A stretch of DNA of 48,370 bases from Bacteroidales bacterium (GCA_021108325.1 JAIORB010000095.1:1-48370), one strand, 5' to 3'; shown: positions 9,760 through 17,608, numbered from the stretch's first letter. Numbers and translations are program-made. Notes: a model not told the origin generated them from the sequence alone.

Positions 9760-10527
9760 ATGAACGTACACAAATTAATGTTTGATCTAATTTTAATTCA
9801 CTCCGCATTTAGTCATACAACTTCTGACGTAGCCTTAGTTGGAGGAGGAAGTTTCCCTCAGCCGGGAGAAATTTCATTGGCACATAATGGTGTTTTATTT
9901 TTAGATGAATTACCTGAGTTTCAGCGATCGGTGCTGGAAGTAATGCGCCAGCCACTCGAAGATAGAGTAATAACCATTAGTCGAGCAAAATTTACAGTAG
10001 AGTACCCTGCAAGTTTCATGCTTATTTCTTCGATGAATCCCTGCCCTTGTGGATATTATAATCATCCTGAAAAAGAATGTGTTTGTGCACCCGGAAATAT
10101 TCAACGCTATTTGAATAAAATCTCAGGGCCATTATTAGATCGAATTGATATTCATATTGAGGTAGTACCAGTTTCGTACGATGAACTTTCCGAGATTAAG
10201 CCGGCAGAAAGCAGCACTAATATTCGAGATAGGGTAATTGCAGCACGCGAAATACAATCGGAACGATTTAAAAATAAAGAACAGATTTACTGCAATGCAC
10301 AAATGTCATCAAAAATGATTCGTGAACATTGCGAAATTGATACAGCCGGAAAAGCCCTGTTAAAAAAAGCAATGGAAAAACTAGGTTTATCGGCAAGAGC
10401 TTACGACAGAATATTAAAAGTATCGCGTACCATTGCCGATCTTGAAGGAAAAGAAAACATACAATCGTACCATTTGGCCGAAGCTATACAGTACCGAAGT
10501 TTGGATAGAAGCGGTTGGGGAAATTAA
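9760..10527 (+). pseudogene. yifB': Truncated second copy of yifB (C-terminal 237 residues) fused to a short unrelated start
   Basis: An open frame of 255 codons. The first 18 residues ([18 protein letters not shown]) come from unrelated AT-rich sequence. From [12 protein letters not shown] onward it is YifB, matching residue 276 to the end of the intact copy. Walker A and the whole N-terminal half are absent, while Walker B (VLFLDE) and the C-terminal domain remain, so it cannot be a working ATPase. The middle third differs from the intact gene at the amino-acid level too ([20 protein letters not shown] versus [20 protein letters not shown]), showing that it is a diverged allele and not a fresh tandem copy. 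HTTSD instead of HTISD at the junction is a plausible natural variant. The 244 nt upstream (9516-9759) show no gene. Confidence 0.88.
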
Positions 10528-10549
10528 AATTATACTAAAAATTAAAAAA

Positions 10550-10930
10550 ATGAACTTTTTAGAAATTAAAGAAAATTTAGAAAATCTTAAAAAGAAAGAT
10601 TTTTCAAAAGAAACACAAAATGAAATAATAGAAATTCTTAAAGGAATTATAAGACTATTAGAGATTAATGAGGAATTACAAAAGAAAAACATAGAATTGT
10701 TTTCGTCTTTACAAGAAGATGAACAGTCAATAGCAGAAGCTGTTAAACAAAATGACGAAAATATTTCAGAAACAGGTAAGTTAATTAAAAATCTTATCGA
10801 AGCAGTTACTAATATAAATGTAAGAGTTAAGTCAATTGAAGAATATATCCAAACGCTTACGCAATTAACAGAAACATTTGGGAATAATATTGAAACAAAT
10901 AATAAAAGGCTTGAATTACTAGAAGGATAG
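10550..10930 (+). CDS. Predicted coiled-coil protein, unknown function
   Basis: 126 residues from ATG at 10550, 22 nt after the stop of the yifB fragment. Heptad-like Leu/Ile spacing runs through almost the whole length (FLEIKENLENLKKK, IIRLLEINEELQKKNIEL, VKSIEEYIQTLTQLTETF). The protein is very rich in Glu, Lys, Asn and Ile, with no Cys or Trp and no signal peptide. A longer in-frame extension exists upstream to 10433, but it lies inside the duplicated yifB sequence and is not credible. The gene converges on the PD-(D/E)XK nuclease gene, 39 nt between stops. It resembles small coiled-coil proteins of accessory islands; no function can be assigned. Confidence 0.65.
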   Translation: MNFLEIKENLENLKKKDFSKETQNEIIEILKGIIRLLEINEELQKKNIELFSSLQEDEQSIAEAVKQNDENISETGKLIKNLIEAVTNINVRVKSIEEYIQTLTQLTETFGNNIETNNKRLELLEG

Positions 10931-10969
10931 TGTCTTTTTAAATCTGGCAGCATCTAGAAAACCAGTTGC

Positions 10970-11860
10970 TTACTCAGGATTTATAAATGTCTTTACAATT
11001 AGTTCGTTTGTTGACATTTTGTCCAAATCAGTAATAAATCCAGACTTATTAATTATAAAATCTCCTTTATCATAAATAAACAATATTAATATTTTACAGT
11101 CTGGGTGGTTTTTATAACGACCAATATCGATTAGTAACTGACTTCCTACTTCTTTGTCTTTTAATTTTTCATTAGTCATTTTTACTTCAATGACAACTTT
11201 TTCATTTTTTAAAACAAAATCAACCCTTGAATTCGAACCTGCATAACTTGAAACATAATCTTCATCTCTAACATCATTAAAATGTTCTTTTAACAATGCC
11301 CTTAATAAATCTTGAACATCGTATTCATCTGATATTATTAAAGTTGGTCTATCATTATGCCTACTTCTCAAAAGTTGAGCAATTCGGTGAAACTTTGAGA
11401 ATAGGTTTTTAAGTTTCTCTATCGCAATTTTGGTTTCGTCTTTTTCTTGTATAGTAACTGTAGGTAATATTACCTTTGTTCCTATTAAATCAACTTTATT
11501 TCTAATTTTTTTCAACCTACTTTGTTGTTTTTTTATATCTGATCTATGCCCATTAACCAATGCTTGAAAAGAAGGAGTATTAAATCCATATCTTATATCA
11601 AGATACGCTTTAGAATAATCTCGATGATAATCATTATTAGGCCTATCAAAAGATTGCTTTAACAACTCCCTATTATAATCATCCCACGAACTGAATTTTC
11701 CTTTTGACTGCTTCAATTCTTTAGGATTCGTAATTTCGCTTCGTAAAAGCTCACTTCCAATCTCAAGTCTTTTATCCAATTTTTCAATGAATTCCTCTCT
11801 CGATATTATCAATACATCTTTATGAATTTCAGTATTGGTATTCTTTGGTCTGCTTACCAT
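10970..11860 (-). CDS. PD-(D/E)XK nuclease-domain protein of the DpnII/MboI-like REase family
   Basis: 296 residues. Residues 1-165 are helical and charged. Residues 171-270 carry the nuclease fold: RPTLIISDEYDVQDLLRALL, SYAGSNSRVDFVL, then VVIEVKMTN, giving the catalytic triad Asp214, Glu225 and Lys227. QLLIDIGRYKNHPDCKILILF completes it. The pattern 'DEyDVQDLL...VDFvl...EVK...DIgRYknHPDC' is that of the DpnII/MboI-like REase domain family found in many accessory and defence loci. No methyltransferase or partner gene is visible next to it, so a classical restriction-modification system is not supported. It may act alone or with the coiled-coil gene it faces. AT-rich upstream, with the RAYT unit beginning 125 nt beyond its start. 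Confidence 0.85.
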   Translation of the reverse strand: MVSRPKNTNTEIHKDVLIISREEFIEKLDKRLEIGSELLRSEITNPKELKQSKGKFSSWDDYNRELLKQSFDRPNNDYHRDYSKAYLDIRYGFNTPSFQALVNGHRSDIKKQQSRLKKIRNKVDLIGTKVILPTVTIQEKDETKIAIEKLKNLFSKFHRIAQLLRSRHNDRPTLIISDEYDVQDLLRALLKEHFNDVRDEDYVSSYAGSNSRVDFVLKNEKVVIEVKMTNEKLKDKEVGSQLLIDIGRYKNHPDCKILILFIYDKGDFIINKSGFITDLDKMSTNELIVKTFINPE

Positions 11861-11984
11861 ATAATAAATATTTTTTTACAGTTACTCCCAATGGTTTTAT
11901 ATAATTGACTTAACAAAGCTTTCCATATATTTTATCAATTTGTTACTAAGTTAAACATATTAATTAATTTATTAAACAGCCAGA

Positions 11985-12012
11985 AGTTCGGCGAAGCATT
12001 TGCTTCGTCGTT
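11985..12012 (+). repeat. REP-like hairpin, left outer
   Basis: Contains CGAAGCATTTGCTTCG (11992-12007), a 7-bp perfect stem with a 2-nt loop, preceded by AGTTCGG and followed by TCGT. The inverted equivalent lies at 12688-12714. Confidence 0.85.
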
Positions 12013-12019
12013 CTATTTA

Positions 12020-12036
12020 TGTAGGCTCAGCCTACA
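12020..12036 (+). repeat. Inner hairpin, left side of RAYT unit
   Basis: TGTAGGCTCAGCCTACA is a perfect 7-bp stem with a 3-nt loop. It has GTAG at its foot, like the inner hairpin on the right side. Confidence 0.75.
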
Positions 12037-12093
12037 AACTTTAATCAAAGTACTTATATTTTAAAAACATAAAGATTATTCTATCTTTACTAA

Positions 12094-12657
12094 ATGACCC
12101 AGGGATATCAAATAAAAGATCAAGAAGCAGCATATTATCTGACACTGCAAATTGTTCATTGGGTAGATATCTTTACCAGGAAAATATATCGAGAAATTAT
12201 TATTGATAGTTTGAATTATTGCCAAAAAGAAAAAGGCCTTGAAATATACGCTTATGTAATTATGTCTAACCATGTTCATTTGTTAGTGAGAAGTGGCAAT
12301 GGAAATTTGAGTGATATTATTCGTGATTTTAAAAGACATACAAGTAAGCATATAATAAAAGCAATAGAAGAAACTGAAGAAAGCAGGCGAGAATGGTTAC
12401 TAATGATATTCCGATATGCTGCCAAAAAACATAAAAGGAATAATAGATACCAGGTTTGGACTCATGAGAATAGGGCTATAGAAGTATATTCTAATAAATT
12501 TATAGAACAGAAGATAGAATATATTCATAACAATCCTGTTGTTGCAGGAATTGTGACTAATGCTGAAGATTATTTATATAGCAGTGCAAAAAATTATGCA
12601 GATTTAGAAAGTGTATTAGATATTATTGAAGTAAGCAGAAGGTGGAAAACATATTAA
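12094..12657 (+). CDS. REP-associated tyrosine transposase (RAYT, Y1/IS200-like)
   Basis: 187 residues. The HUH motif is NHVHLLV (His60, His62) and the probable catalytic Tyr143 lies in IEYIHNNPVVAGIV, the signature C-terminal segment of RAYTs and the Y1 transposase family. The N-terminus (YYLTLQIVHWVDIFTR) and the basic stretch SKHIIKA also fit the group. RAYTs nick single-stranded REP hairpins and are thought to spread REP sequences rather than themselves. Both flanks carry such hairpins, which supports a working unit. The frame is intact with no stop or frameshift. Confidence 0.93.
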   Translation: MTQGYQIKDQEAAYYLTLQIVHWVDIFTRKIYREIIIDSLNYCQKEKGLEIYAYVIMSNHVHLLVRSGNGNLSDIIRDFKRHTSKHIIKAIEETEESRREWLLMIFRYAAKKHKRNNRYQVWTHENRAIEVYSNKFIEQKIEYIHNNPVVAGIVTNAEDYLYSSAKNYADLESVLDIIEVSRRWKTY

Positions 12658-12662
12658 ATCAA

Positions 12663-12677
12663 GTAGCTGAAAGCTAC
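12663..12677 (+). repeat. Inner hairpin, right side of RAYT unit
   Basis: GTAGCTGAAAGCTAC forms a 6-bp stem with a 3-nt loop, 5 nt after the RAYT stop codon. It could double as the terminator. Confidence 0.72.
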
Positions 12678-12687
12678 ACAAATAATT

Positions 12688-12714
12688 ACGACGTAGCAAA
12701 TGCTACGCCGAACT
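12688..12714 (-). repeat. REP-like hairpin, right outer (inverted)
   Basis: Contains CGTAGCAAATGCTACG (12692-12707). Read on the minus strand it matches the left REP except that one A-T stem pair is T-A, so both arms changed together. The flanks AGTTCGG and TCGT are also conserved. Confidence 0.85.
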
Positions 12715-12751
12715 ACGGAAATTAACAATATAAAAATTTTACTTTATTATC

Positions 12752-13171
12752 ATGAAATACATAACTATAAAACATCGAATGTTTAGACATGTTCTAACAG
12801 CACCCTTCATATTTGGTGCAATAATTCCGATAGCAATTATGGATTTATATATTGAGATTTTTCACCGTTTTAGTTTTCCTTTTTATAGAATCCCTTATGT
12901 AAAAAGAAAAAACTATATTAAAGTTGATCGTCATAAATTATCGTATCTGAAACTTGGTCAAAAAATTAATTGCATTTATTGTGGTTATGCAAACGGAGTG
13001 GTTCATTACTGGTTTGCAATTCTTGGGGAAACAGAGAAATACTTTTGTTCTATAAAACATCAAAAAGGAGAAACCTTTGTTCAACCAGAGCATCATAAAG
13101 ATTTCATAGAATACTCAGACAAAGAAACTTTTGACCAACAATACGGATCAAAGAGAACACCATTTTTTTAA
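12752..13171 (+). CDS. Conserved hypothetical protein with one membrane segment and a possible zinc site
   Basis: 139 residues. Residues 10-40 are hydrophobic and Pro-rich (VLTAPFIFGAIIPIAIMDLYIEI), probably one membrane or hairpin segment. The remainder is soluble: YVKRKNYIKVDRHKLSYL, then CIYCGYANG and later YFCSIKHQ, Cys/His residues that could bind a metal. The C-terminus has PEHHKDFIEYSD. I recall similar short proteins annotated only as hypothetical in many bacteria, so it is probably a real conserved family of unknown role. It starts 38 nt after the right REP hairpin and stands alone. Confidence 0.8.
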   Translation: MKYITIKHRMFRHVLTAPFIFGAIIPIAIMDLYIEIFHRFSFPFYRIPYVKRKNYIKVDRHKLSYLKLGQKINCIYCGYANGVVHYWFAILGETEKYFCSIKHQKGETFVQPEHHKDFIEYSDKETFDQQYGSKRTPFF

Positions 13172-13225
13172 TAATTATCTTTTATTAAAAATAATGAATA
13201 TCAGCTAATATGCATTGTTATCAAT

Positions 13226-13293
13226 AATACCGTCTATTATTCAAAATGCCATATTTGCGAAAAGCAAATATGGATTGAATATATAACGGCATT
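13226..13293. repeat. Extended imperfect palindrome, possible terminator or short repeat element
   Basis: The centre CCATATTTGC-gaaaa-GCAAATATGG (13249-13273) is a perfect 10-bp stem. Weaker inverted similarity continues outward, with AATACCGT on the left against ACGGCATT on the right. It lies between convergent genes and may terminate both, but it is longer than a normal terminator. No long T-run follows the core on either strand. Confidence 0.55.
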
Positions 13294-13361
13294 AACCATT
13301 CTAAACTTCAAAACACCACATTATATACGACATTTTGAAGAAGAATTGGTATAAGTTGCTA

Positions 13362-14216
13362 TTATACTTTAATTCTCTTTTTTCTCTCAAAAGCAGTAAT
13401 TAATATCAGTAAAATAAATATTATTGTAATGACAAGCATCTCAATCCAGTATTTTGTCGGTTCTATCCATATCTCTTTGTAAACATCCCAACGACCAAGT
13501 ATTTCTACAAAAGTCCAAAAAATAATTACTGTTGGAATAGCATATCGGATAGCATATCCCATTTTTGTTATTTTTAAAAGTTTCACAAATAAATATCCTG
13601 ACCAGAACAGAGACCCAAAAGCAATTATAAAAGTAACAGGATGGCGGTCACCAAGAAAATTAGTATCATAAACAAATAATAATACCAGGTAAAAAGTCCA
13701 AAGCAATGCAATTAATTCCATTAGTGTTGTCATTGCAAAATTATGAGTAACGGGTTGTAGCTTTATAGCGTCACGAATCTTTAGTTTTTGCTGAAGCCAA
13801 TTAAAAAATTTACAACCCGATTTTAAACTAAAAAAGTACAACATCATAAGTATTACCCAAAAACCGATTGATGAAGGCATTATTAAATACTCAGGCTTTG
13901 TAACTACCTCGCCATTTACCATTAATGCTGTTACATGATATCTGTTTGCATAATACACATAAGCAAATTCTATCCAACCTGTCCAAATAAATAATCCCCC
14001 AAAAAGTCCAAGAAAAGTAGATTTTGTTTCTTTATTGATAATCGTTCCCCAAACAACTAAGATTAAGCCTATTATACCCAAAATTAAGGCAGCAAGATAC
14101 ACATGATCATGTCCAAAGCCTTTCTCCATTAGTATCATAGCAGCATGCCCCAATGGCATTGCAAACAAGACAATTAAAAATGCGGAAATTCCGATTAAAG
14201 TTTTTTTGATTTTCAT
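13362..14216 (-). CDS. Polytopic membrane protein, unknown function
   Basis: 284 residues with about eight hydrophobic helices, for example residues 5-27, 42-60, 69-92, 112-132, 165-185, 194-212, 220-240 and 255-275. Between them are short polar loops, including GFGHDHVYLA and TNFLGDRHPV. The C-terminus is basic (FERKKRIKV). No transporter or enzyme signature is recognisable. It is transcribed away from the outer-membrane protein gene, with 186 nt of divergent promoter region between them. The gene is intact and codon use matches the surroundings. Confidence 0.75.
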   Translation of the reverse strand: MKIKKTLIGISAFLIVLFAMPLGHAAMILMEKGFGHDHVYLAALILGIIGLILVVWGTIINKETKSTFLGLFGGLFIWTGWIEFAYVYYANRYHVTALMVNGEVVTKPEYLIMPSSIGFWVILMMLYFFSLKSGCKFFNWLQQKLKIRDAIKLQPVTHNFAMTTLMELIALLWTFYLVLLFVYDTNFLGDRHPVTFIIAFGSLFWSGYLFVKLLKITKMGYAIRYAIPTVIIFWTFVEILGRWDVYKEIWIEPTKYWIEMLVITIIFILLILITAFERKKRIKV

Positions 14217-14339
14217 TTTCTATATATTTTAAACCATACAATAAATACTGATAAAGAAATTACTAAAATATAAAAAAATCCAAACATAAACTTACACATC
14301 CCCGCATTATGGCGCAAACAATGATTTAGACAGAAACTG

Positions 14340-14370
14340 TTTGTGAAATTAAAAAAATCGTTTATCTTTA
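14340..14370 (+). promoter_or_regulatory. Bacteroidota-type promoter for the barrel protein gene
   Basis: TTTG at 14340-14343, a 19-nt spacer, then TATCTTTA at 14363-14370 (consensus TAnnTTTG, last base differs). The expected transcript would begin about 26 nt before the ATG at 14403. Confidence 0.6.
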
Positions 14371-14402
14371 AATCAAATAATCGAACCCTTAAGAACCTGG
14401 CC

Positions 14403-15317
14403 ATGAAAAATTTATTTATCACAATTTTAATCTTATGTATGTCTGCATCGTTGTTTGCTCAAAATCGCTTTGATGTTTTTTATGTTGCGGGTAATTATAA
14501 TTTTATGCAAACTACCGATATTAATACTGATGAAAATTATGAAACAGTATTTACGTCAAATTTAAGCTTGCCAATCGTTCTTAAAGATTCATCCATTTGG
14601 TATACAAGTGTTGATTACCAATACTTTTCAATGAATAATGAATATCTATCTACAGATGTAAATCCAATTGAAGCTTTTAACTTACACGGATTTCTTATTC
14701 GTACAGGATACATCCACAGATTTAATTCGAAACAAAGTTTACAAATTATATTTGTACCACGATACATGAGTGATTTGAATGCATCTTTTTCCAAATCGTT
14801 GCAACTTGGAGGGATGGTAATGTATGAAAAAGTAAAAAATGATAATTATACCTGGCGTGTAGGTGTTATTTACAATCAAGAGTTTTTTGGCACATACATA
14901 GTTCCCGTTTTTTATGTAGATTGGAATGTTACATCGAAAATTAAAGTAAAAGGATTACTTCCCGTTTATGGAAAAATATACACACAGCCATCAGAAAAGT
15001 TATCTTATGGTTTACACTTTATTGGTTTAACCACATCATACAGAATTAACGAACTTGGTTATGAGAATTACTATGTTGATCGCAAAAGTATTAACCTTTC
15101 TGCATTTACTAATGTTAATTTATTTGATAATGTTTTTATGGAAGCTCGTGCAGGATATTCATTATCGAAAGATTACGGGCTTTTCGCTGAAGATGATAAA
15201 GTCGACTTAGGATTACCTTTAGTTAATATTGGAGATGATCGAACAAGAGCAAATAACGAATTTGAAGGAAGTCCGTTTATTCATTTGAGACTAATTTATA
15301 GTATACCTGTTGATTAA
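14403..15317 (+). CDS. Predicted outer-membrane beta-barrel protein (DUF6268-like)
   Basis: 304 residues from ATG 14403, which gives a clean signal peptide MKNLFITILILCMSASLFAQ. An upstream in-frame TTG at 14343 would overlap the promoter and put 20 residues ahead of the signal, so it is rejected. The mature part alternates aromatic and polar residues in beta strands with short turns (FDVFYVAGNYNF, WYTSVDYQYFSM, YTWRVGVIYNQEFFG, FIHLRLIYSI). This fits a porin-like barrel ending in a hydrophobic strand. The general look recalls DUF6268 proteins; the cargo or role is unknown. Confidence 0.78.
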   Translation: MKNLFITILILCMSASLFAQNRFDVFYVAGNYNFMQTTDINTDENYETVFTSNLSLPIVLKDSSIWYTSVDYQYFSMNNEYLSTDVNPIEAFNLHGFLIRTGYIHRFNSKQSLQIIFVPRYMSDLNASFSKSLQLGGMVMYEKVKNDNYTWRVGVIYNQEFFGTYIVPVFYVDWNVTSKIKVKGLLPVYGKIYTQPSEKLSYGLHFIGLTTSYRINELGYENYYVDRKSINLSAFTNVNLFDNVFMEARAGYSLSKDYGLFAEDDKVDLGLPLVNIGDDRTRANNEFEGSPFIHLRLIYSIPVD

Positions 15318-15344
15318 AAGTAATTCGGAATTAAATAAAAATAT

Positions 15345-15374
15345 AAAAACGAGCAGTAATTACTGTTCGTTTTT
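15345..15374. terminator. Bidirectional terminator that overlaps the end of the leftward receptor gene
   Basis: aaaaacgagcagta and tactgttcgttttt pair into a long stem flanked by A- and T-runs. The right arm lies inside the last codons of the gene ending at 15360. It serves the barrel gene on the plus strand and the receptor gene on the minus strand. Confidence 0.8.
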
Positions 15375-17372
15375 CTTTCTAAGCTCTTCGTATTGTTCGC
15401 GGATTGCCTCCATTTCTTCAAGGTTTTGACGCATCTCTTCCTCTTTCTCTTGCATTAATTGTGCTTGTACCTTGAACTTTTCAATCAACTCTGAACTATT
15501 TTCATTCATTCTGATGTTATTCAGATTATTTGCAATATTAAAAGCAATCCTTTTTGTAAATTCAATCTCGAGATCGGTAAACCTATTAAAACTGGCAATT
15601 TCAATTATACCAAAAACTTTTTCATCTATACTTAACGGAATAATTAGGAGTGCTTCGGGCTGCGACTCGCCAAGGCCTGATTCTATTTTAATAAAGTTTT
15701 CAGGAACATCATTAACAATCATTAACCTGTTTTCTGTGTAAGAAACACCAACGATTCCAGTGGTTACATGAATTTTTGCTTTATCTTTTCGAATATCATT
15801 ACTACAACCATAATCGGCAATTAATTCAAGATATGTGTCTGCCTCATCATCATTACTTAACATATATAAAACACCAAAAGTAGCTCTAATATGTTTAATC
15901 AATTGCGACAAGACTTTAGAACTTAATGCTTTAAAATCGTTTTTATTGTCAGCCAGAATATCATTAATTATGGTCATCCCATTATTTATCCAGCTTTGTT
16001 CTTTTTCCTTTTCCTGATGCGTTATCAACTGTTCGTGCTGTGACTGTAATTCTTGCGTTCTTTCTGTAATATTTTTTTCCAGATTTTCTTTCTCAAGAGT
16101 CAACTGCTCACTTAAATCTTCGTTCTCGTTAATTGCTTTTGCCGACTTAAATGTAATTGTTATCGACTGAATAATCATAAATGCTACTAATCCATAAGGT
16201 GCAACATAAGCACTTTGAATTAATCCCATGCTGCTTAATACATCGTTAATAGCAGTTGTGTAAAGGATAAACATTCCTAAAAAAGCAAAAAAGGCTGTGG
16301 GTCTTCTTCTAATTGCAGATTTTAGAAGTACACCAAAAGTAAGGTAAAGACCAAAAATCAAAATATAGATTTCGAAAAACATCCTGTATTTTCCGTAGAA
16401 ATTTGCAGGCGTTGCAAATACAAGAAGAGTAACAAACACTCCTATAATGATTATTATATTTCTTAGCACTTTAGGAAAATCAACTTTAAAAAGACTATAA
16501 ATAAAAAGAGCAAACAATGGTATTGTTCCAAATCCCGAAAAATTGTCGAGTTTAACCAGTAATTCCCAATTAATGTTTGGAATAAAATAAGTAATTATTC
16601 TATCTCCTGTAGTGATGTTACGAAGTATCATCACAATACTCACGATACTAAAGTATAAGTTCGAAACATCTTTTCTGCGGAACAGGTACATATTGAGATG
16701 ATTTATACCTATCACCAGAATTATTCCGATAATAATCAGGTTAAGAATATCCATCCATCTGGATTCCGAACGTAAATTTTCATAAGTACTAAAAAACATT
16801 GGCTTTTGAAGACCGGCTCTCTGATGTGAAAAATTTGAAACCTGTATTATTACTTCTATTTTATCAGTTTTTTCTTTCTCCGGATCTAAAATAAATGGAA
16901 TATCCTGAAATTTAAATTGTGGAACAGACAATGTATCAGTTACGCCAACTTTCCCAACTTCGGTAATCAGCTGTCCATTTATCCATAATTTATAATTCGA
17001 GAAAACAGAAGATATTTTTAATCCATAAATTGTTTTGGCAGTGTCCGGCTTTTTATTAATAACTAACCTGTAAGTAGCAAAACCTTCGTTTGGGAGCTTT
17101 ACACTATCAAGCTTATAGCTTGTCCATGACCTGGGTAATTTTACTAATTGTGGATTTAATTTACCTTCAGAATCTTTGAAATCTTGCGGTTCTAACAGCT
17201 GATTCCAATAGAACTCCCAATCTCCCTGAAGTTTAATACTATGTATTTCTTCAATATTGGTTAATTCCAGATCAAGTAATCCATTCTTAATATAAAAACT
17301 ATTTCTAGATGCTGAAACAGTTAAGCTTAAAAACCACAAAATAGTAATTGATAAAAGTATGCGAATTTTCAT
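15360..17372 (-). CDS. 7TM (7TMR-DISM) membrane receptor with intracellular coiled coil and GAF domain
   Basis: 670 residues. Signal peptide 1-21; periplasmic jelly-roll-like domain about 25-205 (LQGDWEFYWNQLLEP, LPRSWTSYKL, YGLKISSVFSNYKLWING); seven hydrophobic helices about 210-410; coiled coil 415-460; GAF-like domain about 470-625 (VTTGIVGVSYTENRLMIVNDVPENF, ALLIIPLSIDEKVFGIIEIASF); final coiled coil to residue 670. This is the 7TMR-DISM architecture, in which a periplasmic ligand is sensed and passed inside. No kinase, phosphatase, cyclase or HTH domain follows. The natural stop is at a terminator, so the missing output is not an obvious truncation. It probably signals through a partner protein. 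Confidence 0.87.
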   Translation of the reverse strand: MKIRILLSITILWFLSLTVSASRNSFYIKNGLLDLELTNIEEIHSIKLQGDWEFYWNQLLEPQDFKDSEGKLNPQLVKLPRSWTSYKLDSVKLPNEGFATYRLVINKKPDTAKTIYGLKISSVFSNYKLWINGQLITEVGKVGVTDTLSVPQFKFQDIPFILDPEKEKTDKIEVIIQVSNFSHQRAGLQKPMFFSTYENLRSESRWMDILNLIIIGIILVIGINHLNMYLFRRKDVSNLYFSIVSIVMILRNITTGDRIITYFIPNINWELLVKLDNFSGFGTIPLFALFIYSLFKVDFPKVLRNIIIIIGVFVTLLVFATPANFYGKYRMFFEIYILIFGLYLTFGVLLKSAIRRRPTAFFAFLGMFILYTTAINDVLSSMGLIQSAYVAPYGLVAFMIIQSITITFKSAKAINENEDLSEQLTLEKENLEKNITERTQELQSQHEQLITHQEKEKEQSWINNGMTIINDILADNKNDFKALSSKVLSQLIKHIRATFGVLYMLSNDDEADTYLELIADYGCSNDIRKDKAKIHVTTGIVGVSYTENRLMIVNDVPENFIKIESGLGESQPEALLIIPLSIDEKVFGIIEIASFNRFTDLEIEFTKRIAFNIANNLNNIRMNENSSELIEKFKVQAQLMQEKEEEMRQNLEEMEAIREQYEELRKKNEQ

Positions 17373-17608
17373 AATTCAGGTTTTGTAATATATCACCTAA
17401 AACTAATTCATTTTTATGAAAATCTCGAAATTATATTAAGAAATATAATTTGAATAAATATGTAGGAATAAATATGATGGAATTTGTATTGATAAAAAAA
17501 TTCCCTGTTTACGATTAAAAAACTTCTCCACCAGTTAACGAAATTAGTAAACATTTTAATAATTATTTCAAAAAAGTTGAGAAAGCGAACAATTATTTTA
17601 AAAATGTG

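Larger units (their letters stand above)
11985..12714 (+). mobile_element. RAYT/REP unit: Y1 transposase gene bracketed by mirror-image paired hairpins
   Basis: Each end carries an outer REP-like hairpin and an inner hairpin, arranged in mirror image around the single gene at 12094-12657. The outer hairpins at 11985-12012 and 12688-12714 are inverted copies of each other, differing by a compensated base pair in the stem. This is the organisation of a BIME with its REP-associated tyrosine transposase. Nothing else is encoded inside. Confidence 0.82.

Noticed and set aside
9760..10527. Second functional Mg-chelatase gene
   Set aside because: It lacks the N-terminal domain and Walker A and starts in unrelated sequence, so it is treated as a truncated copy.
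10433..10549. N-terminal extension of the coiled-coil ORF to 10433
   Set aside because: The extension lies within the duplicated yifB sequence in another frame; the ATG at 10550 gives a normal start.
10970..11860. Complete restriction-modification system
   Set aside because: No methyltransferase gene lies within the surrounding sequence.
14343..14402. TTG start for the barrel protein
   Set aside because: It overlaps the promoter and would place 20 residues before a good signal peptide; ATG 14403 preferred.
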